NCBI GenBank assembly: GCA_902806575.1
Contig: CADCXD010000009.1
Span: forward strand, 930,001-994,000
DNA from: Jackrogersella multiformis
Lineage: Eukaryota; Ascomycota; Sordariomycetes; Xylariales; Hypoxylaceae
DNA length: 64,000 nt
Direction: 5' to 3'
The position numbers and the translations under genes were made by a program. Under the pieces are notes generated by a model, which made no database searches, was not told the origin of the DNA, and was given only the letters and a program-made list of their open reading frames with translations. Shown here piece after piece: positions 13,648-26,520 of the stretch (position 1 is the first letter of the stretch; every line of letters begins with the position of its first letter).

Positions 13648-16600
13648 ACCAGCTCAGGATCGATGATTATAACCATTCGATGCTGTAGTTATTTATTGTT
13701 TATTCCTAATACGGCTCTTGATCCCCGCGCGGATATTTTAAGAGGGGGTTTGAAAGGGGGGAACGAAAGGAGAATCATGGACATGAAGGATGCATTTGAT
13801 ACCCACCCGCGGGTTACGCTATGATCTTAACGGCCGCTTTCGTTTCTCAAAAGCATGCCGTTTTTACTTTTTTTATTTTTCATTCCGAGATTTGTTCACC
13901 GCCCGACCATCTGAATTAAGGACATATGTCGACAATCGGGACGATATCTGGGGAGGCGGCTGGCCTTTTTGCTTACTGGGGCGGGACGACGGGATAGGTA
14001 CCGGTTGCATTGAACTGTAGGATGTGACTGTTCATTGACGAGGCGCATTGGACTACCAATTTTGGGCATTTACACCGGCGTTTACACAAATCATCTTGGG
14101 AGGGACATCTGTTGGAACATTTCAAAAACAAGAGCAATCTTAAAACTCTCGTTTGCGGGTACATTCATGGCATTGCTTTTTTCTTGAATATTCTATCTAG
14201 TCCTAATGTATAGAACAAGGACTGCAAAGGAGGGAAATGAGAAACTGTACCAATAAAGATCAATGGGGTTGAAGCAACACAAATCATGGTGAGAGACGAG
14301 CCAGACTGCTTCCATCTGTATGATGGAAAAAGATGAGCGTGGGCGAGTCAAAATTAGCTTAGCTACAAGCAAGCCATCAGAATCATACTCGAAATTTAAA
14401 TAAATATTGGAAAATGCTACCCAGGCAGCCTCATTCTGCGATGGTGATCAAGAATAAAGTAAAATAAAACAAAATAGAATGCAACGGTCACACATGAAGA
14501 TAATGGTACTGTGTAGTAGGGAGGGATCGTTAATAGGTAATGCGTATGTCAAGCTTCTTTCTCATCGCCCTGGCAGGGAGAAGAAACACTGGCATGCAGG
14601 TAACCTTGTTTTAATGTCGAGGATCTAGCCCCTGCGTGGGGAATTCTGGTCGAAGTTTGCTGTGAGCTATAATAGTATCCAGGCTTTGTTTCGAGATTCG
14701 CGCAGGGGTCAAAACTCGAATATTAAAATGGATGTGATAAAACAATCTTATTATTGTAGTAACACGGAAGTAATATCGCGTTATTCAAGACAGCATAAGC
14801 CGTATTCCGGGAGGGAGGCTAGCGACGTTTGCAAACAAAAGAGATTTGGGAGACCAGATGACCCCAGCCTATATCAAGAGCTTATTATTGAATAAGGGGC
14901 TTTAACGCTTGGGCGGTTTACATATATACCTACCTAGGTACCTAGGTAGTTTACAAATATTATTGAGGCAAAAATGCCAATGACTTACTAAGTTCTCTGT
15001 ATAGGCAAGCCCGTGCTGGTTCGCGTATTGTAGGGCCGAATTCAACTTCACAGGCAGGTGTATATATATATATATATATATATATATGACGAGACATATA
15101 TCGATGGTACAGAGTAGTATTTGTAGCTCTTTTGCACGGACATGATGTTTTAGAGTGTAGTACTTACAATACTTAATCTGACATGTTGCTGATCTCGATA
15201 TCACTCAAGTTAATATATGTACCTACATATATAGGGAGGCAACGTCGTGAGGAGGCCTTTCCAGTTCATCAGTCTCTTGCCCCTTGGCGCTACGACACTA
15301 TCACGTTCCGTTGGTTACCTGCTACCTGCTATTCACATACATACCTAGGTATCTACCTAGGCAGCTAGGTAGGTACATGGTGTATTGTTACCGCGTTATG
15401 ACCCAGCTGCCACAGACTCCAAGGATATGTTAACCTACTAACCCGCGAAATGTAACCTTATGACCGTCGCCATTTTTTAGCTTATCTGCTCTAGGTAATT
15501 TTCAGATTCCCTATTACACCCATAGTAATATAATACGGCGCTACGAGAGCAGAAGAGTTACACTAGATAATTTGTAGGTGGGTTCCTATTTCATAGTAGC
15601 GCCTCGTAGATCATGGACCTAGCCCTAGTCAGTCGCGTGGTAGATGGAGTCGAGATGGAGTCAAGATATGGCTTGGCAATGCTAGGCATTTTGAGGCTTT
15701 ATGTGGGGGCCTGCTGTAATAAGGAAGATGCGAATTCCCTTTCCGTCGGAGACTTACAAGGACTGGCCCGAATGACCGGGGGTGCAGTTGATGATTTTCA
15801 TCAGCAATGTTAATCACGTACTATGTAGAGATTAGGTACTGACTTTGCTGGCATACCCCTACTCACCCTCGTAATATTGTATCCTGGTGTAATTACAAAG
15901 ATATTCCCTACCCTATCGCCCGCCTCCTTATTACGTTTTCCTGCATTGCCGCACCCGCAGGTGGGCTGGTGGGATGGGGGTTTGGGGGGATGAGGGATGG
16001 TAAAAACGCCTCAGGTTCATACATATTCTGAGGCTCTCGCTCGACAACTTGGTAACAAGATATCATATATCATAATATCTACAAGCTGGGTCACGAAATG
16101 ATTTCCTATAATGAATCAAGCCACATAGCAGTCCCCTTCGGTTTCTAGAAACCGTTGCACTCTTCCCGAAGCGTCGGGCTTCGTGGTAGCATGGCAGCAT
16201 GGGCGAGCACAGTAAGCTCTGTTGATCAGATCCTACAGATTTATACCCTTGTGTGCCGCAGCCTCGGCCCTTGAATCCTATTCGATTTTAACATCTCTCC
16301 ATTAACCCGTCGCCAATGAAGCTGCCCCATCTCCCCCAGCCTACAGGTTGGCCGGTTACCTGCCCCCAGGCATCGGACGTCTGCATTTTCGGGTTTCCCA
16401 TATCACCTGTTCATTGAGATCGGAATTCATTGGATCGCGCTGGTAATCCCCCATGGCCGGTAGACCAATGACATCTCCGTGAAACTAATGGAGAATCCAA
16501 AGAGGCAAATGTGCCCGGGCAGGACGTAGCAGGCAAGGCGGCGAACACATCAAGTTACAGTATCGACTTACACGACATATCACCTGATGTGAACAATTCG

Positions 16601-18862
16601 CATCTTCTTGCATGCGTCCCCCGTAAGGTGAGTTATCAATAACCCAAGGATCTAAGCTTAGCAGCTTAGGTAGGATCCCAGGCTGCAACTGGATTGTAGG
16701 GTGGCAGCAGGCGTACATCCGCGGTATTACGCCTTTACTCGATTAATTAACTTAACACCGACTGATCTTCCATGGCATGCATTTGAATTATCCGCATCTC
16801 CCGTCCTTCTGGGACGAAGCATGTCGTAATCCCAATATGGACTCATTTACTACAGATCATCCTGTCCAGGTTTCCATTGGGTCGGTTACCATTCCGCTGA
16901 CACCGCCTCCTGCTGCATTCTGATTCTGTATGATATTCTCGATCATTCCGACCTTTAATCGATGCTACTTAATACGGTCTATTAAGAAATTATTTAGACG
17001 ACTAAGGGGGCTTAAGGGGCTTTTACGATTAACTCGAGGTTGTTACATTAGACTAATTAGATAGCCCCTTGCTCTTCTTAGATAATATATGATAGTTACC
17101 TACTTAATATACACTTGGCATTTGTTTTATTCGGGACCAAGGCGGTAGGTTTGTTCATAATGATATTGCCCTCCCATTTATGAGAATATAGCATACGTTA
17201 TTAATGTCTCGGAGGCCACACAAACCTCTAACCTCTAACCTCTAGACTCCAGCCTCCAGCCTCCAACCTCCATCCTCGAATTGCGGAGATTATCAAACAT
17301 GCCCTACACTATAAGTCATCGACGATGACTCGGCAGTTACTATTACAGTGAACTCTTTTTTCAGCAAACTCCTCGGTACTCGTGATCCACCGCTTTTTCT
17401 GCAAGGGGTTCTCTGAGGTTAGGTGCCCCAGTACTGCCCTGCATCGGGAACTACTTTCGGTTGAGATGATCGTCAGGATCCTCCATCCTACCCAGGGTTT
17501 TTGATGATCGCTTAGTCCACGTAGAGATCCGATGACCCAAAGGCTATGTACAGCAGCCCAAATGCAAGCGAAAGAAACCGGAAATTTAAAGCAGCCTTCT
17601 TACCCATGTTACCGCCTCACCACTCTGCTACTATGTACAGCTCACTCATACCTACACTGGGTAGTGTATGTACAGCTCATAATAAAAGCCTCGCAGTGGA
17701 GAGTTTCTTTACCGCATACATATTTGTCTTGGCTACCTATTAAACGACAATTACCAACCCGCGTCTACCCTCGCGTTTTTAGGTACTATAGGTACCGATT
17801 ACCTACTATGTCATGTAGGTAGCAGTGTAGGTAGGTACTTTGAAAGTCGAAGTCAGATGTATATGTTAGATCTATTTGCTCCTTGTTTTATGTAGTATTT
17901 TATCGGTGTGGTTAAATTAATCCCGAGACAACGGATTTCTTCCTAAGATTTCGACGAGCCGGCCATGGCCTACGTCACATGAAGATCAGAAGCAACAAGA
18001 ATAACTCCCGTCTGTAAGGTCCGTAAGTGGTCTAGACCTTGGTAGCTTCGGACGCTTGTGAAGATAGTGAAGACAGTGAAGATAGCGGAAGCTAGTATGA
18101 ATTTTTTGAGGTTGGTCTCATAATTAAGCTGTCTTCTGCAGAACCTTTTAAGTCTCATTCGATCAAAACCTAGGTAAGCACCTGAGTAAGTAATATGTAG
18201 GTGAAATTGATTACCTAGCTGCCTACATACCTACATACCTAGGAGGTATATGAGGCATAAGTATAATTCATGCTATACCTACATATACCTACATATATAC
18301 CTAGCCTAGGTGCATTTGTAAGTATCGGTAAGAAACTTACACTTACATAAGCCAATGGTGATACCAGGTACGTAGGTACAGTACGTACCCCATACCTATA
18401 TAAAGGTACCTAGGTAGGTACTAGGTGGGTAGACATGGATAATATAGTACCTGGGTACAGTTTACAAGCTAGTCGAATGGATTATAAAATCCCTGCAACA
18501 CATCCCCCAAACGTAGCAGTGCGGATCAACTACATTGCCCCACACCACCCGATACAGGCGCTTGGGACTTCAGATGGCCCTACCTAGCAGTACATAGTAC
18601 ATACGTCGCTTCCAAGGTTATTTGGCAGTTTGGTTCCACTTGTTCCTACCTATTGTACCTAGGTAGATATCGGATGCCATGTACACCTGGGCATACCTAC
18701 ACTAGGTACATAGGTACTGCATCATTTTTCAACTTTTCAACTTTTTCCCGTCACACGTCACCAACAAAGAACACGTTGACTTCCTCGGCGCGAACTCCGC
18801 TCAGCTCGGCCGATTCCTTCTTATCCAGGCAAGGCGAGTCCCAGACCGAGCTTGTCAGTCAG
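13648..18862. other. 5-kb intergenic region, no recognisable gene
   Basis: Scattered short open frames on both strands lack family features. It contains a TA microsatellite at 15061-15087, TACCTAGGTA palindromes (14927-14950, 15340-15376 and several between 18160 and 18670), and a degenerate CCTCTAA/CCTCCAR tract near 17222-17272. The first few hundred bases probably include the 3' UTR of the zinc-finger gene. Confidence 0.5.
15061..15087. repeat. (TA)n microsatellite
   Basis: An uninterrupted run of 27 bases of alternating T and A in intergenic DNA. Confidence 0.95.
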
Positions 18863-20655
18863 TCAAATTAGTTTAACAGCTGACAACTCGACTAACTGAC
18901 TGACTCGGGTCTCCAAGGCCACCACCACCAGGCCCATCGTGTTAATGAGATTACGAAGGTATCGCGAGCTTGGCGTCGCAGATACTAACGCAGAGACCGG
19001 TGAACTTCGGCACACTATTATAATCTCTAGAAGCAACGCCGTTGCTCGGCAAGAGCTCCACTGCCAGACGCGGCCGCTCTTACGGATACCCATCCTGCCA
19101 TCCCGGGCATCTATCGACTACATTAGCGTAAACTGCTAAATAACATATCATATTCGGCCGGTAAGTCCTTTTTCAGGTAGTCTCGATTTAATCTGTACTA
19201 TGTAGTAGTAAATCGTACGTTTTCTGCAGACCTAGCCCGGAGCTGATGATGAGGTAGTCAGCCGCAGTATAGTATCGATATTATTGATGATGATTACCTA
19301 CGAAGCTATGAATAGCGCCTCCGAGCCCGGGTAAGCTAATAACACCAATAACACTAATCAAAAAAACGGGAGCGGTCGCTATAAACTTCAAGATCTGCAA
19401 CCATCTCGGTTTCATAACTTCTTGCCATCTCACAGGAGCCAAGGGGGCTTTCTCCGTTCCCCCACGAATCGGTCGCCCAGGTTCCGACGACGTAATCCAG
19501 TCAGCGTTGTAACCGATGGCACTGAGTTGTTTGTGTACCTCGTCCCGGACTTGCCAACGTGGCTCGCGGGAACAAGCAACAACCGCCCGTGATCTGTTCG
19601 GTCACAAGGCTTGCGCGTGCTGTTTGGTTCTGCAACCTGAACAGCTAGAAGGACCGACTCAACTATCGCCGTCCGAAAATGTAGAATCCCAAGAGAGTAA
19701 TATGTCTCTTTGTGTACGGAGAAGTCCGAATAACCAAAAATCCGCAAATAGGAGATTCTTCCAGTGCCGGGGTTTATCTTTTAAACCCATACACTACTTA
19801 ATCTCCTAAGCACCTTGATTTGATGCCGAATTGGCGAGTCGGTAATGGTGGTGACTATCGCGATACCCAGAAGCATCTTCCCTAATACATACATACTTAG
19901 ACCGATCATTGGTCCCGAAGGCGTCGTCTCGTCCAGGACAGGAAAAGACGGACAAGGGGGTATCGTGGCCAAAGTGTTTCGTCATCCACGGCTGGAGATC
20001 TACCCGTGCCAGGATTATCTAAACCCAGTCATCTGTGTAAGGGAACGGTCTGAGCGGGAATATCCACTGCTTTAGTAATATCCGCACCGTCATTTGCATC
20101 AACGGTGAGAGAGATGCTGTTGCGCACTTCTAAGTCTATCGTCGACCTGTAAAAGTCCACAAGCCGGAATGTGAGCAGTGTGTTCGAGCATTTCGTCGCT
20201 CACTACATATCTGGGCTAGTGAGTGCTGAACCGTGATAGTCCATACCTGCATAGTCCAAGATCATATGAATATTATGGCAAACCATCCCTGTTTACTTTT
20301 TGGATCCCGCTACCTATATATTCATGCAGAATACACATCTAAATCACTGGTTGCTAGACAGCTTGATGCTCGAACGATGGACAACATCAGAGGTCGACCG
20401 CCAAAAGAATGGAAGAAAGAAGATATACACGCCCATAGCAACGATGGTTTCAGCCCTGCCAACCTAACCCTTTCAACCTGGCTCAGATCAATGCGGGATT
20501 CGCTTAGCTCAGATGGCAACCTCCGTCCAGACCGCTCATCCCAACGCATGAAAGATTAGAAACGAAGATGGATTTCCTCCATCGCGTCCATCGTGTGCTA
20601 GATAGGTCGAAAGAAGGAAAAGGAACTTACCGCTCCGTCCATGCTTGTGCCGTGA
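18863..20655 (-). pseudogene. possible intron-rich or decayed membrane-protein gene
   Basis: This is a tentative region, not a finished model. On the minus strand, 19593 down to 19281 is open for 104 codons and reads like protein. It has a soluble part (containing WQVRDEVHKQLSAIGYNADW) followed by a basic anchor and a hydrophobic helix (LQILKFIATAPVFLISVIG). It begins just after a plausible CAG acceptor. Other protein-like stretches on the same strand include one at about 20050-20150 (SISLTVDANDGADITKAVDIP), beginning after TTTTACAG, and hydrophobic frames at about 19781-19972 and 18863-19093. A short ATG exon with a GTAAGT donor lies near 20640. I could not join these into one clean frame, so the gene may be intron-rich, decayed or a set of coincidences. 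No family is recognised. Confidence 0.3.
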
Positions 20656-21796
20656 GGCGGCTCTCGTTTGCTAGCGATCGGAAACTTGCGAAGCGACGAG
20701 GGACCCCTACCTAGATCTTCCCCAGGAACAGCTCATACTTCAGCTGTCACAGACGTCACGGATCGCCAGTCGTCCGAAGATGCCTGTTTCCAGCTTTGGA
20801 GCTGTCTCGCTCCCCGGGCACGTACGAAGAGCCTCATGAATCATTCCACAAAACCGAATTAGAAGGCATGAATTCTACGATGACTAGCAGAACGGCATTA
20901 GCTCAATACGATATTTGCTTTGTCAGTGCGCATATTCACCAAGCTCATCGGAGTTACCATACTAGCTACAAAAAGGATAAGGAGAGATGATGGCATCGTG
21001 ATGGTGCGATATCAGATGGTTTTGTTTGGACGGCATGAAGCTCGTTCGACTATTTTTTATGTATGAATGTGTCGACGGCGACTTATCCAGACGTTTGTAT
21101 ACGCCGGTAGGTGATAGGTACGATTTAAGATGTCAGTCTCGAACATCTCGCACCTAGGTCAAATATCTGCAGCAGGTATGCCTATCAGGCCACTCATCGT
21201 ACGTATAGCTAGAGTAATAAGCCTAACCTTACATTCGACGTAGACATGGCATGTTTCATATCTCATATTCATAGTGTAGGTACTATCATGTAACGTCTTT
21301 GTTCAATGTTCTTCGAACGATGCGGAATAGAGTAGAAATGACTCTTCAATGAGCTTGGTGGGCGTTATAGTTGAGAGCAACTACCTAGGTATAAGATAGA
21401 TAAGCCTATATTAAATATGATGCCAATGATACATAGGTAGCTCTAGGTAGGTAGATATATACTACAGCTGGACTATGCAATTCCAGCCTATTGATAATAT
21501 ATGGTCTATGAATGAATATAAGCCAGGTAAGTTGGATGAAATTTGCGTCTCCTCTTCCTTAAACTGTCGTAAAGTCTACCAAACGGGCTCTTCCTAGGTA
21601 AATTAGTAATTCTGTTGGTCGTTCCAATACAAAGTGTCGTGGAATATCCTATAGTACAACCCATGCTGTCAGTCCTACTCTCGTCCTATTGGGATTTAGT
21701 AATATCATGAAAATGTGCGCAGGCGAGTGAAGTATAGCCCACTCCAAGGGTTACATAAATAATAACGAACAATGATTAAGTATTCGAAAGGGAGAC
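20656..21796. other. intergenic, nothing recognisable
   Basis: AT-rich sequence with a few TACCTAGGTA-type repeats (near 21384 and 21440). No supported gene. Its right end is the 3' flank of the esterase gene. Confidence 0.5.
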
Positions 21797-23351
21797 CTAC
21801 TCGGGACCCGCGGCAACTAAATCCCAGCCAAAAGTCAACTTGATGAACTGGGTAAGGTGACTCGCTACTTTAATGGCGCCGACATCTGTCGGATGCCAGA
21901 GCGGTCCAATGTCGTTATGCTGCACTGCAAGAAGACGAAGTCAGGGTAGGTGTCTTTAGGAAGGGGGAAGCTAGAGTTAGCATGGGAAGCTCACTGATGC
22001 CCCTGGTGCTAAAGTAATGTACGAAGGACTCGCTAGGAGCTTCAAGCTTCGTTGTGACGTTCGTCGTGCCGTCCCAGATCGTCGGTTTCGAGAGATACTC
22101 GTCCGATTTGAAGTAGGCCACGATGTCCTTCAGCTCTTGCTCGTAGCCTAGATCCTGCTGGTAGCTGTTGCCGTAGGATGAGAATCCCATCCATAGTTGC
22201 TGGCGGGAGATAATTTCTTAGCGGGGTGCGTATCCCAAGAATCGGTACCCTAGGTGGTAATATGAAAAGGGGTTGGTACCATCACGATGACTCGAGCTTT
22301 GGGATACTTCCCATGGACACCCTGGATAAGCTTCTTGTAGGCGTCGACGTAAGTCGCTGTAGTGACATGGTTCGCTGAGTTGTTGTCGTTGGTGCCTAAG
22401 TTGATGATGACGATATCAGGCGTTGTCTCCTGCCTTTCGAAATCCCAAGGCTCTGGTTCATCTGCGAAGCAGAGGCGAGTTAGACAGTTCAGATTATTAG
22501 CCAATTGCAATATTAACAAAACGAGGACATATTGCCGACGTACCTCCCCAAATCGACGCCGCCCTCGAGCTCGTATCAGATGTGTAAAACCACTGGTGGA
22601 CTTGTCCCCTCGGGTTACCCCAGCAGGTCTGGTCCGAGACGCATATTCCTGGATAAGCCGTAATATAATATTCAGTATCACCCAGGCCGGCGCCGACGCC
22701 ATACGCAAAGCTCGAGAGGCCCTCGTAGCTCGTGTACATGCCTGAAGAGAGGCTGTCGCCAATGAATTCGATCGTGCGTTTGTAAGGGGGGATCTTAACA
22801 AGTGATTCCCCAGAAGCAACATGGACTTTGTCAATCTGCACCCCATATGCCCAGTTCGTAACACGCATTTCGAATGTGAGTGGGCTAATAGGAAAAGTCT
22901 CGTTCACCCCGGAGGTCTCGCGGGAGACGAGCAGATGTGTGGCTCCAGCTGTCACGTTTGTGAAGGCCCAGTCCATCCCGCCAATCCGATACCCAATGAG
23001 TGTAGTGTCAGTAGTTAGCTTCCCGAAGGTGATAGCCACTGTGTCCCCCGTGAAGCCAAAACCGAGCCCAGGGTTTCTAGATCAACCGTTCCATCGTCAG
23101 GCCCTTCATCTATCCTGAAGTTCACACTCGCGGATAGATAGAACTCACGACCACCAAGATATCTTCTTGGAGTCCCACCTCCCCTTATATGACAGCTCCG
23201 TAGCATTGGCATCGTAGGTTTGGAAATCGTAAGCGGAGATGTTTACTTTGGTATCGGGATAATTGGCAGTCCTCACCTGGCCGTTTTGGAGAATGGTCCC
23301 TACGGCCGAGGAACATATACTCAAGAGGTATGACAGTTTCTTAGATAACAT
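21797..23351 (-). CDS. secreted CE2-like SGNH/GDSL esterase (acetylxylan esterase-like)
   Basis: The five-exon model is 23351-23149, 23076-22544, 22461-22280, 22199-21995 and 21924-21797, giving 416 residues. All junctions keep frame. Introns are 72, 82, 80 and 70 nt, with mostly GTGAGY/GTACGT donors; the third uses an unusual GTACCA. The N-terminus looks like a signal peptide (KKLSYLLSICSSAVG). A beta-rich N-terminal part (about 25-165) is followed by an SGNH hydrolase domain with FIGDSLSSG (nucleophile near Ser176), NLGTNDNN, and DIGPLWHPTDVG carrying the Asp/His pair (His near 385). This N-terminal sandwich plus SGNH arrangement is that of carbohydrate esterase family 2, which removes acetyl groups from xylan or other polysaccharides. 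The likely role is extracellular plant-polymer deacetylation. The fold is well supported; the substrate is inferred. Confidence 0.85.
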
Positions 23352-24356
23352 CTTTGCTGATGAGAATAACGACTAGCTGTCTTCCTTTTAGGAGATTATA
23401 TTCACTTACAAGGCTAGAAAAGCCTAAGAGAGAAGGATGTCATAATTTTATAAGCGTGGTCTATATACGATATTGCGATGGAAGCTCCGATAAAGTATGG
23501 GTCTTCCATTTCTTGAATTACCTCTAGGTCCTTGATCTCGGAAGAAGAGATGTGTCACTGTCCTAATTTTCTGCAACTAGGGATCGGGATTTATTATGAG
23601 AGGCGGCTGCGAATGATATGCCCGGATCTAGATATATTCTCCAGGCGGTTGGAGTTGCGTCCAGGGTGAATAGGGCGGAAGATGGGACGTCCGCTTCTGG
23701 ATCAGGGATACAACTACCAGACTACTACTATTATGCCAGCCGGAGCTGCTGCAATGCATCGTAGATCACCGCTAACGTATCTGGGTACCTGTACCTAATG
23801 CAGAGAGAACTGCAGATGTACTATGTAATGCATGACCTAGTAGCCATGACTGCTGCGAACCTAAGCCAGTCTAAGCCATATGTGCTGAGGTAGTATAGAA
23901 ACATTAAGAATAAGAAGTAAGAAATGATAGATAATAGCAATGAAGTCTTAGCTGGGTTAGGGTATTATAATAGGGTTATTACGATTGGATGTGCTGATGT
24001 TCGTTCGATGAGGCTTAAACAGGACCATCAACTACCTACCTAGGTACATATGTACGTGGAGGTAGGTACTGCATATCTACATATGTGCCTAGGCAGGTAC
24101 CTAGGTAGGTAGGTAGGTAATTACCTAGTACGTAACCTTGGAAGTTATACTCAAGAGGATACCGTGACGTCGATTATGCTATTCATTGTACCTGCCCACA
24201 ATGCGATTCCATTGATCATGCCAATTGCCCAGGTGCTTACACCGTAAACTATATATCACCCGATGTTTTAGCGTCTCGCGGTGTACCTTATCTGCCCACT
24301 GACCAGAGGTAGGAGGAATTCCAACTCCAAACTAAAACCATACATACATCTATCCT

Positions 24357-24401
24357 ATGAATCCCATGAATCCCATGAATCCCATGAATCCCATGAATCT
24401 A
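24357..24401. repeat. 9-bp minisatellite ATGAATCCC
   Basis: Four exact copies of ATGAATCCC followed by a fifth diverged copy (ATGAATCTA), in noncoding DNA. Confidence 0.9.
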
Positions 24402-25366
24402 ATTTATCAACTCTCCATATACCTACCTACCTACCTACCTACCTAGAGGTAACCTACCTTGGGTAGCTTATTATTATATTTCTTCCACCCAAAACACATA
24501 TATTACCTACACACCTACATACCTACAAATAAGCGCTAATAAGGCGTCTAAGACGACCTTTGATCACCGTCCGATCCATGCCTTTTGACGCAGGGGAACG
24601 TACCACCGGTCTCAGTTAGTCGGCGCGTTGTAACGGCACTTAAGCAATTCGGCTCGAGTGGGCCATCGGTCCTGAAATATTCGGCTTCCGCGCCTATTAT
24701 TTAGGTACCTAGGTACCTACCTACACTACTAGTAGGTACATACCTAATGTAGGTACCTAGGAGGTAGGGATGCTAATCTGAAATCTGGAAAAGAAAAGAA
24801 AAAGGATATCCGATACCCTGGTTGCAACTACACTACCTACCTAACCTAAGGTACATACACTACACTACCTACACTAAATACCTACCTAGAGGTACCTACC
24901 TAGTAGCCAACTAGCCCCGCCGGTTCCCCAGGATAATTTTCACTCCACCACCACCATCACCACCACCAGCACCACCAAACTTCCCTTGCGCGTGTGGTGG
25001 TTTGTTGTGTTTGTGGTGTGTGGTGTGCGGTATGGTCCAACCGTAGCCCGCTTCGTTCCCCAGGCTCTTAATTACCTCATCGGCCCAAAAGGTTACCAAA
25101 GGTAGCACGAAACATCGAAACGAAACTATCGGACGAAGTGATGACCACGGGCTACATACAATACACCACAAGAAAGAGAAAGTACAAGAGACTACTGCAC
25201 CTGACCGCCAATACCGCATAAGTTGTAGGTACCATCCCACGAAGGATTCATACACACATAGTAGATTGCGCCGAGGAAACAAGCAGGTCCTTGTATGGGT
25301 GTGGCAGATTGTAGGACGAAAGAAGGTGTACTTACAACTAACTACCTTGGTCACTTACCCAGGTAC

Positions 25367-25420
25367 ACTACCTTGACTACCTTGACTACCTTGACTACCT
25401 TGACTACCTTGACTACCTTG
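25367..25420. repeat. 9-bp minisatellite ACTACCTTG, 6 units
   Basis: Six head-to-tail copies of ACTACCTTG. The last unit runs into GTCACTTA, and the same ACTACCTTGGTCACTTA word also occurs once just upstream near 25341, suggesting the array grew inside a duplicated word. Confidence 0.9.
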
Positions 25421-25983
25421 GTCACTTAACAGTCTTACACTACCTAGGTCGTTTGCCGGTTGTATCACAAAATTTCGAAAGATCCTAGATACAGGGTGAC
25501 GTCCAAATCCAGCCATCCATCTCCCCTCCATCTTTCTTCTGTGCGCACCCTGCCCTGCTACCTACCTAGAGGTAATCTTCGACATTCTCAAAGAAGTACC
25601 CGCCCGGCCGAGCTTCCTCCCAAGACTGCTCTCGACTCCTTCTCCTCCCCTTCTTCCTCCCCCTTCCCTCCTCCTCCTCACCCTCATCATCCTCGTCATC
25701 GCAACCTTCCCTATGTTGCCATTGCACTAAACCTCGATACCGTCTTTCCGCCATTCTCGAGACAATGAAGCCGCGCGCCGCGGTCAACTCGACGCTTGTC
25801 CAAAGGGTGTCGCAGCCTCTTTTGTGCCAGAAGTACACGACGTTGCATCCGAATCCGCCCCGCTTACCACCGCCGTTCTCTTCCCCCCTGCTCTTCCGAC
25901 GCTACACAACACTCGATTCCTAGCCAAGTTGCAGACGCAGACGCAGACGCAGGATCAGACTCGCGCCCTCATACGGCGGAGCC

Positions 25984-26520
25984 ATGCCATCCACAGAGCC
26001 CAATACCGTCGAGGACGCGCAATTGGGCCTGACCGACGAGGAAATAAATCTCTTACGCTATCACCAAGCTCAGGCCGGTTCCTCTTCCTCGCGCGCCGCC
26101 AGCCGCGCCTCTTCCCAAGGTCGTCTTCTTCTCGATAGTTCTAGTCTCGCTGCCCTGTCACGACATCTCGACCGATTGATGCTCCAGATCCAGCAACGCA
26201 TCGAGTACCTTAGCGAGCAGAGCTCCGTCGTGACTATGCAGCAGTATGATCACGCAGGCAATCTGGTGGACAATGCCGATGCTGAAATTGCGCGCTTCCA
26301 GGGTATAATGGCTCAGATCGACGAGCTTGAGCTCGACTTTGATCGCATCGCCCACATTAGAGACATAGTGAGAGATTATCGTCAACGAGTCGAAAACCTG
26401 GGACGCGAACTCGAGAGCTCGAGCTCGTCGCGGCGCGAACACCACCATTCTCACCGCCATAGCCATAGCCATTCACATCGACAAGAGGCTGGTTCTTCTA
26501 GCCGCCGACATAGACACTGA
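25984..26520 (+). CDS. CNL1: BLOC-1 subunit CNL1-like protein
   Basis: Single exon, 178 residues. After a disordered Ser/Ala-rich N-terminus, residues about 50-140 form a continuous amphipathic helix pattern (LDRLMLQIQQRIEYLSEQ ... IRDIVRDYRQRVENL). The tail is His/Ser/Arg-rich, with HSHRHSHSHSHR. The helical region lines up by eye with yeast Cnl1, the cappuccino-like subunit of the endosomal BLOC-1 complex, which assists Rab GTPase regulation and cargo recycling. The length of the helical block and the invariant hydrophobic spacing fit. The His-rich tail seems an accessory feature. The ATG sits in a GGAGCC context and no intron is needed. It could instead be another small coiled-coil subunit such as a snapin relative. 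Confidence 0.6.
   Translation: MPSTEPNTVEDAQLGLTDEEINLLRYHQAQAGSSSSRAASRASSQGRLLLDSSSLAALSRHLDRLMLQIQQRIEYLSEQSSVVTMQQYDHAGNLVDNADAEIARFQGIMAQIDELELDFDRIAHIRDIVRDYRQRVENLGRELESSSSSRREHHHSHRHSHSHSHRQEAGSSSRRHRH

Larger units (their letters stand above)
23352..25983. other. intergenic region rich in TACCTAGGTA and 9-bp repeats
   Basis: No supported gene. It holds some of the densest palindrome clusters in the window (24033-24130, 24700-24765, 24835-24905), two nine-base minisatellites, and a C/T-rich stretch at about 25600-25780. That stretch probably belongs to the promoter and leader of the downstream CNL1-like gene. Confidence 0.55.
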
